Assembly: GCA_027484445.1 (NCBI GenBank)
Contig: JAIXSY010000041.1
Span: 62,001 to 126,000 of the forward strand
Source: Verrucomicrobiaceae bacterium
Lineage (GTDB): Bacteria; Verrucomicrobiota; Verrucomicrobiia; Verrucomicrobiales; Verrucomicrobiaceae
Reading direction: 5' to 3'
DNA: 64,000 nt
The notes under the pieces are model-generated. The model was not told the origin of the DNA, searched no databases, and saw only the letters and a program-made list of their open reading frames with translations. Positions 1 to 8,342 of the stretch are shown here, piece by piece; position 1 is the first letter of the stretch; each line of letters opens with the position of its first letter. The translations under genes and the position numbers were made by a program.

Positions 1-84
1 CTCCTTTTGCCTGCCCTCGGTCATTCATACCAGTGCGGCGGGCATGGCATTCGGACTTGTAAATCTGCCTCCGCAATCATCCTC

Positions 85-975
85 ATGACCGTCATCCCCA
101 TCGGCCGCATCAATGACAATCCAGGCGACTTCCAGTCGCTCTGCGTCATCTGGAAGCAGGCGATGAGTGCGGATGGCGACATCGCCTTCGATTTCACCTG
201 GTGTGACTTCCTGCGGCCGAACGCGCTGGTCTTTCTGGGCGGACTGGCACGGCTCTTGCAGCTTAGGGGCATAATGGTGGAATTCCGTTGGCAAACACTT
301 CGTGAAGGCGCGGTAAGGATGAATCTGGCCCAGAATGGCTTCCTCCACCAGTTCGGTGGCCTGCAAGGCCCGTGGAAGGGCAACTCGATTCCTTTTCGCG
401 AGGACCCCCAGCAGAACGAGCGGGCTTTCGCGAATTACCTCAGCGAATACTGGCTGGGGCGCGGCTGGCTGAATATCAGCCCGGAACTCAAGGACCGGAT
501 CGTGGCCCCGGTGGCGGAGCTTTACCTGAATGCCTTTGAGCACGCCGACTCCCCCGTCGGCGTGATGGCCTGCGGGCAATACTTCAAGAATCAGAACGAG
601 CTGACCCTGGCCATCGCTGACTTTGGCGTGGGCGTGCCTTCCAACGTGCGCTTGTACAACGGCCCCGACGCACCCGCTGACACCACGTCCGGCGCAGCCT
701 GCATGCAGTGGGCGCTGCGGGAGGGCACCTCAACCAAAAGCCAGAAGGGCATCAGCCGCGGCGCGGGCCTGCACACCCTGCTGGACTTTGTCTGCGCGGC
801 GAAGGGCAGCCTCGAAATCTACAGCCACGACGGCCACTTCCGGTTGGTTGACAACCAGGAATCCTACGCCACTCTCGGCCCCCAATTCGAGGGCACCTTG
901 GTGAACATCCGCCTCCGCTGCGACTCTGCCTATTATGATGTGGCGGCCGGAAACGTATCTGTGGTATCCTTCTAA
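85..975 (+). CDS. STAS-like plus GHKL ATPase domain protein
   Basis: Predicted cytoplasmic regulatory ATPase of about 296 residues. The N-terminal ~90 residues look like a STAS fold (FDFTWCDFLRPNALVFLGGL). The C-terminal half carries the HATPase (GHKL) boxes: an N-box ELYLNAFEHAD, a G1-box IADFGVGVP and a glycine-rich RGAGLHTL. There is no phospho-acceptor histidine box or membrane segment, so it resembles an anti-sigma or switch-type kinase more than a sensor kinase. I chose the ATG at 85; the frame stays open upstream to a TTG at 7. It lies 19 bp before a DUF4325 gene and is probably cotranscribed with it and the PIN gene. The partner and substrate are not evident from the sequence. Confidence 0.75.
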   Translation: MTVIPIGRINDNPGDFQSLCVIWKQAMSADGDIAFDFTWCDFLRPNALVFLGGLARLLQLRGIMVEFRWQTLREGAVRMNLAQNGFLHQFGGLQGPWKGNSIPFREDPQQNERAFANYLSEYWLGRGWLNISPELKDRIVAPVAELYLNAFEHADSPVGVMACGQYFKNQNELTLAIADFGVGVPSNVRLYNGPDAPADTTSGAACMQWALREGTSTKSQKGISRGAGLHTLLDFVCAAKGSLEIYSHDGHFRLVDNQESYATLGPQFEGTLVNIRLRCDSAYYDVAAGNVSVVSF

Positions 976-994
976 TTAATCCCCTTCCCAACCC

Positions 995-1342
995 ATGAAA
1001 CTCCGCGTCCACGACCTGATCGGCGAGCTCTGCATGACCTATGAAGACGGGGAAGCCCTGCTCGCGAAGCTGCGCCCCGCCCTGATCGACCACCCCGTGG
1101 TGGAAGTCGATTTCGAAGGCACCAGAGTGCAGATGGCCTCGTTCTTCAATGGCAGCCTTGTGGCCTTGCTTCAGGACTACCATCTGGAAGACCTGCGCAA
1201 AAAGCTGGTCATTCGGAATCTGCCACAACACGCTGCGGAGACGCTGGCCCGGCGAATGGCTGACGGAGAACGCTACTACCACGACCCGATGTTCCGGCAG
1301 GCCGTGGACCAAGCCATTGATTCTCGTTTGGAGCCTGCCTGA
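995..1342 (+). CDS. STAS-like DUF4325 domain protein
   Basis: Small 115-residue protein matching the DUF4325 (STAS-like) pattern: the N-terminal VEVDFEGT strand, the central SFFNGSLVALL helix, and a C-terminal helix following the LVIRNLP strand. Proteins of this family usually sit beside a GHKL ATPase, as here, and are thought to act as antagonist partners of it (family knowledge). No catalytic residues are visible. The stop codon overlaps the start of the PIN gene in a TGATG junction at 1340-1344, so translation of the two is probably coupled. The target of the putative partner switch is unknown. Confidence 0.75.
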   Translation: MKLRVHDLIGELCMTYEDGEALLAKLRPALIDHPVVEVDFEGTRVQMASFFNGSLVALLQDYHLEDLRKKLVIRNLPQHAAETLARRMADGERYYHDPMFRQAVDQAIDSRLEPA

Positions 1343-1983
1343 TGCCCTCGTATTCCGTCCAGGCTAACGTCGTGGACGTGACCACGGATCGCCCCCAGAG
1401 CACAGACGTCTTCTGGGTGGATACCAATGTGTGGTTCTGGGTGACGTATGGGAGATTTCATCTTCGGAAACTGGACAGCCGCCCCAGGGCTTATCAAACG
1501 CAGAAGTATCCGAGCTACATCCAGAGAGGCCTGAGAAGTGGAGCCAGTTTTTATTGGCTCGGACTGTCTCTGTCTGAACTGGCACGTCAGGTCGAGGATG
1601 CCGAACGCGAAATCGCTGACGCTACCGGGCAGATTCCTGCGGGCACCAAGCCCAAGTCCTTTCGCCACGAGTATCCTGCACTTCGTCAATCCGTGGTGCA
1701 GGAAGTCGAGTCTTGCTGGCAGCAGGTGGAGCAGTTCGGAAAACCTCTTCCAAACGCACCCGTCATCGACACCACGGCGGTCCATGTCGCACTCACAAAC
1801 ATGCAAACGATGCCACTGGACGCCTATGACCTGTTCGCCGTCCAAGCCATCCGCGTCTCAAACATCACGCAGGTTCTCACTGATGACGGTGACTTCTGTA
1901 CAGTGCCGAATATTATCTTATTCACGGCGAATCGAGGAGTGATTGCTGAGGCCCGCAAACAAAATAAGCTGATTGTTAGATAG
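1342..1983 (+). CDS. PIN-like domain protein
   Basis: 213-residue protein with a PIN-nuclease pattern. An N-terminal VDTNVWFW gives the first acidic site. A late DAYDLFAVQAI segment and a LTDDGDF motif give the remaining acidic cluster, followed by a final strand NIILFTAN. The middle region is longer than in VapC toxins. It starts inside the stop of the DUF4325 gene. The context suggests an effector RNase controlled by the ATPase/STAS pair (inference). No separate VapB-type antitoxin gene adjoins it. The unit ends about 130 bp before an attachment-like repeat at a tRNA gene, consistent with accessory DNA. Confidence 0.65.
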   Translation: MPSYSVQANVVDVTTDRPQSTDVFWVDTNVWFWVTYGRFHLRKLDSRPRAYQTQKYPSYIQRGLRSGASFYWLGLSLSELARQVEDAEREIADATGQIPAGTKPKSFRHEYPALRQSVVQEVESCWQQVEQFGKPLPNAPVIDTTAVHVALTNMQTMPLDAYDLFAVQAIRVSNITQVLTDDGDFCTVPNIILFTANRGVIAEARKQNKLIVR

Positions 1984-2091
1984 CCCCCCGATTTTGCCCC
2001 CCGGACGGTTGGAACTTGGGGCTTTTCGTGTCGTTTTCAGTCACTCAAAACGGGGGACTAGGGGTGCAAAGAGTGACCCTTCAGAAGTGGC

Positions 2092-2110
2092 AGGAGTCCA
2101 TGGAACTCCT
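2092..2110. repeat. 19-bp near-perfect palindrome
   Basis: The arms AGGAGT and ACTCCT surround a central CCATGG; only one position pair breaks the symmetry. It lies 7 bp outside the first att-like repeat, where an integrase or excisionase arm site could sit (inference). Confidence 0.4.
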
Positions 2111-2117
2111 TGAATAA

Positions 2118-2151
2118 GACCACCTCAGAAGGTGGTCGGGCTGGCGGGATT
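2118..2151. repeat. Att-like direct repeat, copy 1
   Basis: 34 bases identical to 2252-2285. It contains the hairpin downstream of tRNA-Pro plus the last 19 bases of the tRNA 3' end including CCA. This is what a tRNA-targeting integrase leaves at the far end of an element. After the repeat the sequence departs from the tRNA, so copy 1 is not a full tRNA gene. Confidence 0.7.
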
Positions 2152-2241
2152 TTCCCGCTTTGCGGGCACTGCGGTGTGGCCTTCGGCTTGAAGCAGCCAC
2201 GCTTTCGCGTCTGGCAGTCGAACCAAGGTTCTCATCCCGCC

Positions 2242-2271
2242 AAAAAAGGGCGACCACCTCAGAAGGTGGTC
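2242..2271 (-). terminator. Rho-independent terminator of tRNA-Pro
   Basis: On the minus strand, directly after the tRNA acceptor stem, there is a perfect 8-bp stem (2252-2259 with 2264-2271, 4-base loop), then GCCC and a run of six T (2242-2247). The position and form are typical of an intrinsic terminator. The hairpin itself belongs to the repeated 34-bp unit. Confidence 0.75.
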
Positions 2272-2285
2272 GGGCTGGCGGGATT
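2252..2285. repeat. Att-like direct repeat, copy 2 (tRNA end)
   Basis: Second copy of the 34-base repeat. It overlaps the 3' end of tRNA-Pro by 19 bases and includes its terminator hairpin. The two copies start 134 bp apart. Confidence 0.7.
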
Positions 2286-2343
2286 CGAACCCACGACCTC
2301 TTCGTCCCGAACGAAGCGCTCTACCAGGCTGAGCCACAGCCCG
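2267..2343 (-). tRNA. tRNA-Pro (anticodon CGG)
   Basis: A complete 77-base tRNA on the minus strand. It has a 7-bp acceptor stem (CGGGCTG with CAGCCCG), discriminator A and encoded CCA at 2267-2269. The anticodon stem is CTTCG/CGAAG with loop TTCGGGA, giving anticodon CGG, and the T-loop contains GGTTCGAATCC. G at position 37 fits proline tRNAs. It serves CCG codons. An intrinsic terminator follows at once, and its 3' end is duplicated 134 bp downstream, as at integration sites. Confidence 0.93.
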
Positions 2344-2511
2344 AATCTGACCTGAACCATGACCGATTCGGAGATTTCGACCTACATGGAAATACTGACA
2401 ATCGGAATGCTTCCGTCAAGTGAGGAGCCACACGAGGCTCCAGAAAAACGAACGATGCCAAGGCAGTTGCCCTCCATGGGGTAACTGCACGAGCCCCCTG
2501 ATAAACCCAGT

Positions 2512-3825
2512 TCACCAGACCTCTTGCACGGCCTGATGATCATGACGACTCCAGGAGGCCTGCACGACGCTGATGTTGCGCGTGGCAAAGGCGGACTCGC
2601 AGTACTTGAGGTAGTAGTTCCACTTGCGGATGAAGGTCTCGCTGAAGCCCTGTTGCCTCACTTCATCGAGCTTGGCATTGAAGTTGAGATACCACTCGCT
2701 CATGGTTCGAGCATAGCTGGCCCCGAGGTCTTCAAGGGCAAGCGGGCAGAGCTTGCTGGTGCGTTGGATGGCCTGATTGACTCGACCGATGGCCAGGAGC
2801 AGGGACCCAGGGAAGATGTGCTTTTGAATCCAATCGACGCCCTTAGCGAGCTGGCGGTAATTGTGATCAGGCACGGTGATCATTTGCACCGCGAGGATGC
2901 CATGAGGCGCCAGCACTTCCGCGCATTTGGCGAAGTAAGTTTCGAGATACTTTTCTCCGACGGCTTCCAGCATTTCAATGGAGGCAATTTTATCAAACTG
3001 TCCCTGAATGTGGCGATAGTCCTGTAGGCGAACCTCAATGCGGTTTTCCAGACCTGCGGCGTGGATGCGATGACAGGCTTCCCGATATTGCTCCTGGGAG
3101 ATGGTCACGGCGGTGACGCGGCAGCCATACTTGCCAGCGGCGTAGAGGCTGAATCCCCCCCAACCACAACCAATCTCGAGGACGTGGTCTGTTGGCTTGA
3201 GTTTCAGTTTCTCGCACAGCGCCTCGTACTTGGCGAGTTGTGCATCCTGCAGGCTTTGATCCTGACGGGTGTACTTGGCAGAGGAATAGGTGAGAGTGGG
3301 GTCGAGCCAGAGCTTGTAGAAATCGTTGCCAAGGTCGTAATGCTCCTGAATGTTCCGGCGGCTGGTTTTGACTGAATTGGGCCGCATGAGATGCTGGATG
3401 CGATTTGCCACACGCAGGAAGCCGATCAGTCGGAAACGCTGGGATGAGCCCTTGAGCTTGGGAGAGGCCTGGATGTTGATGATGAACCAATCGAGCACGG
3501 CACGAAGGTCAGCGGTGTCCCACCAGCCATGGGTGTAGGCCTCACCCAATCCAATGCCGCCATAACGAGCGAGATGGACAAAGAAGGAAAGAGGCTGCCG
3601 GATCTGCATCTGAGCCTGTGGGCCGGAGTCTGTGGCCTGACCGAACACGAGCTTTTTGCCATCGGGCAGATGCATGACCAGGCAGCCCTTGGTGAAATTG
3701 CGCAGAGCCTTGGTCACAAGCCAACGATGCAAACAACGTCGGGAAACAGCTAAGGCAAAGCGGCTGCAATGGGGGGTCATGTCCAGGGTCGCCTCATCGG
3801 CCGGAATGGATAGCGTGGGAGTCAT
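2512..3825 (-). CDS. Cyclopropane-fatty-acyl-phospholipid synthase family
   Basis: 437-residue SAM-dependent methyltransferase of the Cfa family. These enzymes add a methylene or methyl group to double bonds of phospholipid acyl chains at the inner membrane. The N-terminal lipid-binding part contains GIGLGEAYTHGWWDTADL. A HYDLGNDFYKLWLDPTLTYS segment is the family hallmark, followed by the SAM motif VLEIGCGWGGF, the IEMLEAVGEKY segment, and HIFPGS. The start ATG overlaps the stop of the DUF1365 gene (ATGA at 3822-3825). With the two upstream genes it forms the known FAD oxidoreductase-DUF1365-Cfa operon, often linked to unusual or furan fatty acids. The exact product cannot be read from sequence. 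Confidence 0.92.
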   Translation of the reverse strand: MTPTLSIPADEATLDMTPHCSRFALAVSRRCLHRWLVTKALRNFTKGCLVMHLPDGKKLVFGQATDSGPQAQMQIRQPLSFFVHLARYGGIGLGEAYTHGWWDTADLRAVLDWFIINIQASPKLKGSSQRFRLIGFLRVANRIQHLMRPNSVKTSRRNIQEHYDLGNDFYKLWLDPTLTYSSAKYTRQDQSLQDAQLAKYEALCEKLKLKPTDHVLEIGCGWGGFSLYAAGKYGCRVTAVTISQEQYREACHRIHAAGLENRIEVRLQDYRHIQGQFDKIASIEMLEAVGEKYLETYFAKCAEVLAPHGILAVQMITVPDHNYRQLAKGVDWIQKHIFPGSLLLAIGRVNQAIQRTSKLCPLALEDLGASYARTMSEWYLNFNAKLDEVRQQGFSETFIRKWNYYLKYCESAFATRNISVVQASWSRHDHQAVQEVW

Positions 3826-4634
3826 GGCGAGCTAGGTGGAGCGAGGCTAGGGTGAGGTCGGTAAAGATCACGCTGAAGATCAGGCCTGGCGCTTTTTCGA
3901 TGAAAGGCAACTTTCTGCTTCCACAATAAAAAAGCCTGCCAGTGAATCTTGAGTATGACCTGGAGAGTCAAGGCTGGATAACGAAAACAGAACCATCCCA
4001 GACGCATGTCTGTCAGCGAACGACGCACGCCGTGAATCCAACTGACGAGGATTTTTTCACCACCCTGGAGGTCGTCGATGTGGATTTTGATTTGATCGTC
4101 GGGCACCTGAATTTGAAAATGAAACGAGGTGTCCAAGGAGGAAAAGGGAGAAACGTAAAAATGCTTGGGCATCACCGCCTCGAACCTCCCTGGCCGAATC
4201 GGCGTCTCCAGGAGGTAAGGTTTCATCTCATGAAAGGTGTTCGTCACCTCACAGAGCGCATGTCGCACCTGCCCCTGAGCATCATAGAGAAAGTAGAAGC
4301 ATACGGGATTGAAAATGTAACCCAGCACTCGGGGAAAGGTCACTAACCGAACTCTCCAGCTTTCGGGCAAATCCAACCCATGCTTTTCGTGTAGCCATTT
4401 TTGCAGATTCAGACGCAGATTTCCCGCCCCTAGATCAAGGTGATCTTCATCGTAAAACGCAAAGATATTGGGACCCGCAAAGCTGAAGAACTTCAGCTTT
4501 CGATGAAGCTGCGGCAGCTCATCTAGCCACAAGTCCATGAAAAATACCTGATAGCTGAAGCCGTGGCGCTTGGGAGCAAGGCGTTGGTGCACGACCTCGC
4601 ACTCGTAGAGACCTGATTTCAACGCAGTGTCCAT
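3822..4634 (-). CDS. DUF1365 family protein
   Basis: 270-residue protein with the DUF1365 pattern: an N-terminal LYECEVVHQRLAPKRHGFSY, a VTFPRVLGYIFNPVCFYFLYD core and a late GWFCFRYPALTLQVILKIHWQA segment. The biochemical role of the family is unsettled. It almost always accompanies a Cfa-like methyltransferase and an FAD oxidoreductase, as here. The start lies 16 bp inside the end of the oxidoreductase gene and the stop overlaps the Cfa start, so the three are translationally coupled. No signal peptide is seen, so it is probably cytoplasmic or membrane-associated. Confidence 0.9.
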   Translation of the reverse strand: MDTALKSGLYECEVVHQRLAPKRHGFSYQVFFMDLWLDELPQLHRKLKFFSFAGPNIFAFYDEDHLDLGAGNLRLNLQKWLHEKHGLDLPESWRVRLVTFPRVLGYIFNPVCFYFLYDAQGQVRHALCEVTNTFHEMKPYLLETPIRPGRFEAVMPKHFYVSPFSSLDTSFHFQIQVPDDQIKIHIDDLQGGEKILVSWIHGVRRSLTDMRLGWFCFRYPALTLQVILKIHWQAFLLWKQKVAFHRKSARPDLQRDLYRPHPSLAPPSSP

Positions 4635-5905
4635 GGGTCACCTCCCAAGAGCTGGGCTGAGGCAGCGATGGCGGACATGAAGCCATCCTCATGAAAGCCA
4701 TAACGAGTCCAGGCACCCGCAAAGAGAGTTTGGCTATCCCGAGAGGCAGCCAAGAGTTCAGGAACACGCTTTTGAGAGTCAATCGCCTTCAAATCAAAGA
4801 GGGGATGCTCATAGTCGATCTTCTGGAGAATCTTGGAAGGGTCGATTTTGTCCTCGCCATTGATCGAGACAAAGTAGTTCTTCTTCTCCGAAACTCCCTG
4901 CAGGCTGTTCATCCAGTAATGCGTGCTCGGCTGAATCTGGCCGTGTTTGTCCTCTTCAATCCTGTAATTCCACGATGCCCAGCATCTGCGCGTGGAAGGC
5001 ATGACCGATGCATCTGTATGTAGGACGGCTAGATTGGGCTGATAATGAAAGGAGCCCAAGATTTCAGATTCTAGAGGTGTCGGATCCGCCAAAAGACGCA
5101 GCGAGGTCGGAGCATGCGTGGCGAGTATGACATGATCGAAGACCTCGGCCTCACCCTGCACGGGCTGCACGATCACCTGCCCCGCTTGCCTCTGAACCCG
5201 CGCAATCGGACAATTCAGACGAACACGGTCGGCAAAGAGCGGTTTCATCTTCCGCACATACTGCTGAGATCCCTCGCAAACCGTCCACCATTGCTTGCGC
5301 GTGTTCATCGCCAAAAAGCCATGATTGAACCAAAAGTGCATCAGCGTCCGAGCCGGAAACTCAAGCATGCGATCCGGTGGCGTGGACCACACGGCACTGC
5401 CCATCGGGATGATGTAGAAATTGAGAAAGTCCTGACCGTAACCACAAGCTTGGGCAAATTGACCCAAATTCATCCTTTCGAACTTCGGATCATTCATCGC
5501 CTCCAGGCAATGCGTGTTGAAGCGATGGATCTGGAGCACAAATTTCCAGAAGCGGTAGCTCAACAAGTTTTTGCGTTGACCAAACACTTTGGCCAAACCT
5601 CCGCCATTCCATTCATAACCGCTCTTAGCATGAGACATGCTGAAAGACATGTTGGTCTTTTGGGTTTGGACCTGAAGTTCTTCGAAGAGCCTGCAAATCT
5701 GAGGATAGGTATCGTGATTGAACACCATGAAACCTGTGTCGATCGGCAGTTGCACTCCATCTTCCTCGACCGTGACCGTATTGGTATGACCTCCCAAGTA
5801 ATTTGCTGCTTCAAAGACAGTGATGTCATACTTTTTGTGCAGAAAGTAAGCACAACCCAGCCCGGAAATGCCGGTGCCAATGATCGCAAGTCGAGGACGA
5901 GTCAT
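4619..5905 (-). CDS. FAD-dependent amine-oxidase-like oxidoreductase
   Basis: 428-residue flavoprotein. The dinucleotide-binding motif IIGTGISGLGCAY sits near residue 8, followed by VFEAANYLGGHTNTV and a C-terminal FAD segment LFAGAWTRYGFHEDGF. It resembles desaturase or amine-oxidase-type enzymes (NAD(P)-binding Rossmann family) that head operons with DUF1365 and Cfa. It may oxidise or desaturate the lipid chain modified by Cfa (inference). It is the first gene of the operon and is divergent from tilS over a ~150-bp shared upstream region. Substrate unknown. Confidence 0.9.
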   Translation of the reverse strand: MTRPRLAIIGTGISGLGCAYFLHKKYDITVFEAANYLGGHTNTVTVEEDGVQLPIDTGFMVFNHDTYPQICRLFEELQVQTQKTNMSFSMSHAKSGYEWNGGGLAKVFGQRKNLLSYRFWKFVLQIHRFNTHCLEAMNDPKFERMNLGQFAQACGYGQDFLNFYIIPMGSAVWSTPPDRMLEFPARTLMHFWFNHGFLAMNTRKQWWTVCEGSQQYVRKMKPLFADRVRLNCPIARVQRQAGQVIVQPVQGEAEVFDHVILATHAPTSLRLLADPTPLESEILGSFHYQPNLAVLHTDASVMPSTRRCWASWNYRIEEDKHGQIQPSTHYWMNSLQGVSEKKNYFVSINGEDKIDPSKILQKIDYEHPLFDLKAIDSQKRVPELLAASRDSQTLFAGAWTRYGFHEDGFMSAIAASAQLLGGDPWTLR

Positions 5906-6052
5906 GATGAAAGGGGTGAAATAAAGCGCATGGAATTCGCTTCTCGCAAGCTTCTGGACTCAAACACTTGCGCGTGACATTCTTAGCATTGCCTCACGGA
6001 TTAAACCTCTGACTTGGCTCTTCCAAGAAGGAACTTTTTTCAAGATCACACG

Positions 6053-7066
6053 ATGCCTCCAGCGATTCATCTACCCGAATGCAACGAGCCTGCCCTGGTG
6101 GCAGTGTCGGGGGGACGAGATTCTGTGGTACTACTGCATTGGCTGCGTGAACAAGGCTGCCGCCAACTTATCGTTTGTCATTTCAACCACCAGCTTCGAG
6201 GACGAGAATCGGGTCAAGATGCGGCTTTTGTTCGCCGGTTGGCAGCTCGCTATGAGTTCGACTTTGAACTTAGAGCGCAAGACGTCATGGCGCATGCGGC
6301 CCAGAGCAGAATGTCCATGGAAACGGCGGGCAGAAAGCTGCGCTATGCTTTCTTGGCTGAGATGGCGGCAAAGCATGATTGCCGACGTGTCTATGTGGCC
6401 CATCATCTCGAAGATCAGGCCGAAACCATCTTGGCCAACCTTTGTCGAGGCACCAGTCTAGCTGGCATGTCGGGCATGTCGGTGGAAAGCCCACTGCCCG
6501 TGATGTCCGCTCCAGTGCCATGTTTGACCCGGCCTCTTCTTCACTGGAGAAGAGCCGACATCGACGCTTACGTCCAAAAACACCGACTCAAGTATCGCGA
6601 AGACTCCACCAACCAGCAGGGAGAAGCACGTCGCAATCGACTGCGTCATGAGGTGCTACCGCTGCTGTCTGATATCTTTGATCGCGACATCTCTGCTCTG
6701 CTTGTTCGCTTGGGTCAGCAGGCGGAACGCGATGATGAAGCGCTACAGCTGATGGCTGAGACAATGCTACAGGAACACTTGACCGCAGAAGGACATCTGA
6801 AGATCACCCCTGCCCTTCGAAAGACGCATCCTGCCGTGCTTTCACGCCTTCTGAAATCCTGGCTGTCCAAGATCTGCCAAGTGCCTGAGGTTAGCTTCAT
6901 GCACCTAGAACAGGCGAGACATTTGCTAACATCCACCCGTGTCTCCAAAATCAATCTACCACGAGGCAGTCATTTGCGCCGGAAGGCAGGCAAGCTGTGG
7001 CTTCAGCGCCCGCTTTCGCCTGGAGTGCCCTCGCTAGATTTTGATTTTCATCAGCCCACTCGCTGA
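6053..7066 (+). CDS. tilS: tRNA(Ile)-lysidine synthase TilS
   Basis: 337-residue ATP-dependent ligase that places lysidine on C34 of the AUA-reading tRNA-Ile. The PP-loop signature VAVSGGRDSVVLLH is near the N-terminus. It is followed by HFNHQLRGRESGQDA, AHHLEDQAETIL and RPLLHWRRADIDAYV, with the RRNRLRHEVLPLL helix that closes the N-terminal domain. The C-terminal region is short, about 100 residues. I chose ATG 6053; an upstream TTG at 6014 would add 13 residues and has an AAGAAGGAA stretch after it, so the start is not certain. It ends 17 bp before the XylF-like gene. Confidence 0.92.
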   Translation: MPPAIHLPECNEPALVAVSGGRDSVVLLHWLREQGCRQLIVCHFNHQLRGRESGQDAAFVRRLAARYEFDFELRAQDVMAHAAQSRMSMETAGRKLRYAFLAEMAAKHDCRRVYVAHHLEDQAETILANLCRGTSLAGMSGMSVESPLPVMSAPVPCLTRPLLHWRRADIDAYVQKHRLKYREDSTNQQGEARRNRLRHEVLPLLSDIFDRDISALLVRLGQQAERDDEALQLMAETMLQEHLTAEGHLKITPALRKTHPAVLSRLLKSWLSKICQVPEVSFMHLEQARHLLTSTRVSKINLPRGSHLRRKAGKLWLQRPLSPGVPSLDFDFHQPTR

Positions 7067-7082
7067 TCATTATCTTCCCATC

Positions 7083-8126
7083 ATGGGTTTGCGTTCCATC
7101 CTTACCATCGTTTCCTTCATCCTTAGTGTAGCGACAGGAATCCTGCTTTCGCGCAGTGGCAAAAACCTTTCTGAGCCACTCGATGAACGACCCCTCATCG
7201 GACTCAGCATGGATACCCTCAAAGAGGAGCGCTGGATCTCGGATCGAGATTTTTTCCTCGCCAAAGCCAAATCCCTCGGAGCAGAGGTTCTGGTACGTTC
7301 AGCAAACAGCGATGATACACGCCAGCTTCGAGATGTCGAAAGCCTCATCACAGCTGGAGTCGATGCACTCGTAATCATCCCACACAATGGAGAAGCCATG
7401 GCCAGAGCGGTGGAGATGGCACATCGCGAAGGCATTCCCGTCTTGTCTTATGACCGACTGATCACTGGTGCCGAAACTGACCTCTACATCACCTTCGACA
7501 ACATGAAGGTTGGCGAATTGCAGGCTCAATATCTGGCTGATCGACTTCCAGCAGGACGAAAAATGCGTCTCGTGAGGATCTACGGAGCCAAGACGGACAA
7601 CAACGCTCGACTCTTCAAACAAGGCCAAGATCAAGTCCTTCAGCCTTTGATTGATCTCGGCAAGATTGAGGTCGTCTTTGAAGACTGGGCCGAAGATTGG
7701 AAGCCAGAAAACGCCAAAAAGATCATGAATGCTGCGATCACCAAAGCTGGCACTCAGATCGATGCCATCCTCGCCAGCAACGATGGCACCGCAGGAGGTG
7801 CCATCCAGGCTTTGTTGGAAGAAGGCCTGACAGGTCAGGTGCTGGTGACGGGTCAAGATGCAGACCTTGCCGCCTGCCAACGAATCGCAAATGGCAGCCA
7901 AAGCATGACGATTTACAAGCCAGTGAAACAACTCGCGAACTCTGCCGCCGAACTCGCCTACAAGTTAGCGATGAAACGACCCATCATCGCCAAATCCGAA
8001 ACCCCAAATGGAAAGCATCAAGTACCAAGCATTTGGCTCGATGTTGTGACGGTCACGCAAGACAATTTGCGCGCTACAGTGATTGCAGACGGGTTCCGGA
8101 AAGAAGCGGATGTCTTCTCCAAATGA
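7083..8126 (+). CDS. XylF-like periplasmic sugar-binding protein
   Basis: 347-residue periplasmic binding protein of the D-xylose/ribose type. The N-terminal 18-20 residues are hydrophobic (RSILTIVSFILSVATGILL) and act as an export signal or anchor. The core matches XylF: LIGLSMDTLKEERW, GVDALVIIPHNGEA, GIPVLSYDRLI, IYGAKTDNNA and AILASNDGTAGGAIQAL. XylF normally feeds an ABC transporter (XylGH), but no transporter genes are nearby, so it may serve a distant system or act as a sensor. ATG 7083 is chosen because it starts the signal peptide. A bidirectional terminator follows. Confidence 0.88.
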   Translation: MGLRSILTIVSFILSVATGILLSRSGKNLSEPLDERPLIGLSMDTLKEERWISDRDFFLAKAKSLGAEVLVRSANSDDTRQLRDVESLITAGVDALVIIPHNGEAMARAVEMAHREGIPVLSYDRLITGAETDLYITFDNMKVGELQAQYLADRLPAGRKMRLVRIYGAKTDNNARLFKQGQDQVLQPLIDLGKIEVVFEDWAEDWKPENAKKIMNAAITKAGTQIDAILASNDGTAGGAIQALLEEGLTGQVLVTGQDADLAACQRIANGSQSMTIYKPVKQLANSAAELAYKLAMKRPIIAKSETPNGKHQVPSIWLDVVTVTQDNLRATVIADGFRKEADVFSK

Positions 8127-8293
8127 TGGTTGGGTGCGAGTGCTATCCATAGATCTGAGTGCCCCGAAATCAGGGAATCCAACGGAGCCACGCATGGCTT
8201 ACACATTCAAGGTGGAGAAAACCTAGCTACTTTACCATGGTGAATTTGTGAACCAACTGCGTGAGTGAAAGAACCGTCTGAATCTCACACAAA

Positions 8294-8321
8294 AAACGGC
8301 AGTGCCATTGCACTGCCGTTT
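8294..8321. terminator. Bidirectional intrinsic terminator
   Basis: A perfect 12-bp inverted repeat (8294-8305 with 8310-8321, loop CATT) starts with AAA and ends with TTT and is flanked by A residues upstream (8291-8293). It lies between the convergent ends of the XylF-like gene and the secreted-protein gene and can serve both strands. Confidence 0.85.
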
Positions 8322-8342
8322 CTAAAGAGACTGATGTTCAAG

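Larger units (their letters stand above)
1984..2266. other. Intergenic stretch between PIN gene and tRNA-Pro
   Basis: No protein gene is supported here. It holds a weak GC-rich inverted repeat followed by T residues (arms 1982-1987 and 2018-2023) that could end the PIN transcript. It also holds a near-palindrome and two direct repeats, listed separately. Apparent open frames here are read-through of tRNA-derived sequence. Confidence 0.5.

Noticed and set aside
2110..2423. Open frames of 64-87 codons across the tRNA-Pro region on both strands
   Set aside because: They are translations of the tRNA and its duplicated 3' end (for example GLAGFEPTTSSS-type peptides), a common annotation artefact.
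2512..5905. Lipid operon as a novel system
   Set aside because: The FAD oxidoreductase-DUF1365-Cfa arrangement is already widespread and known, though its product varies.
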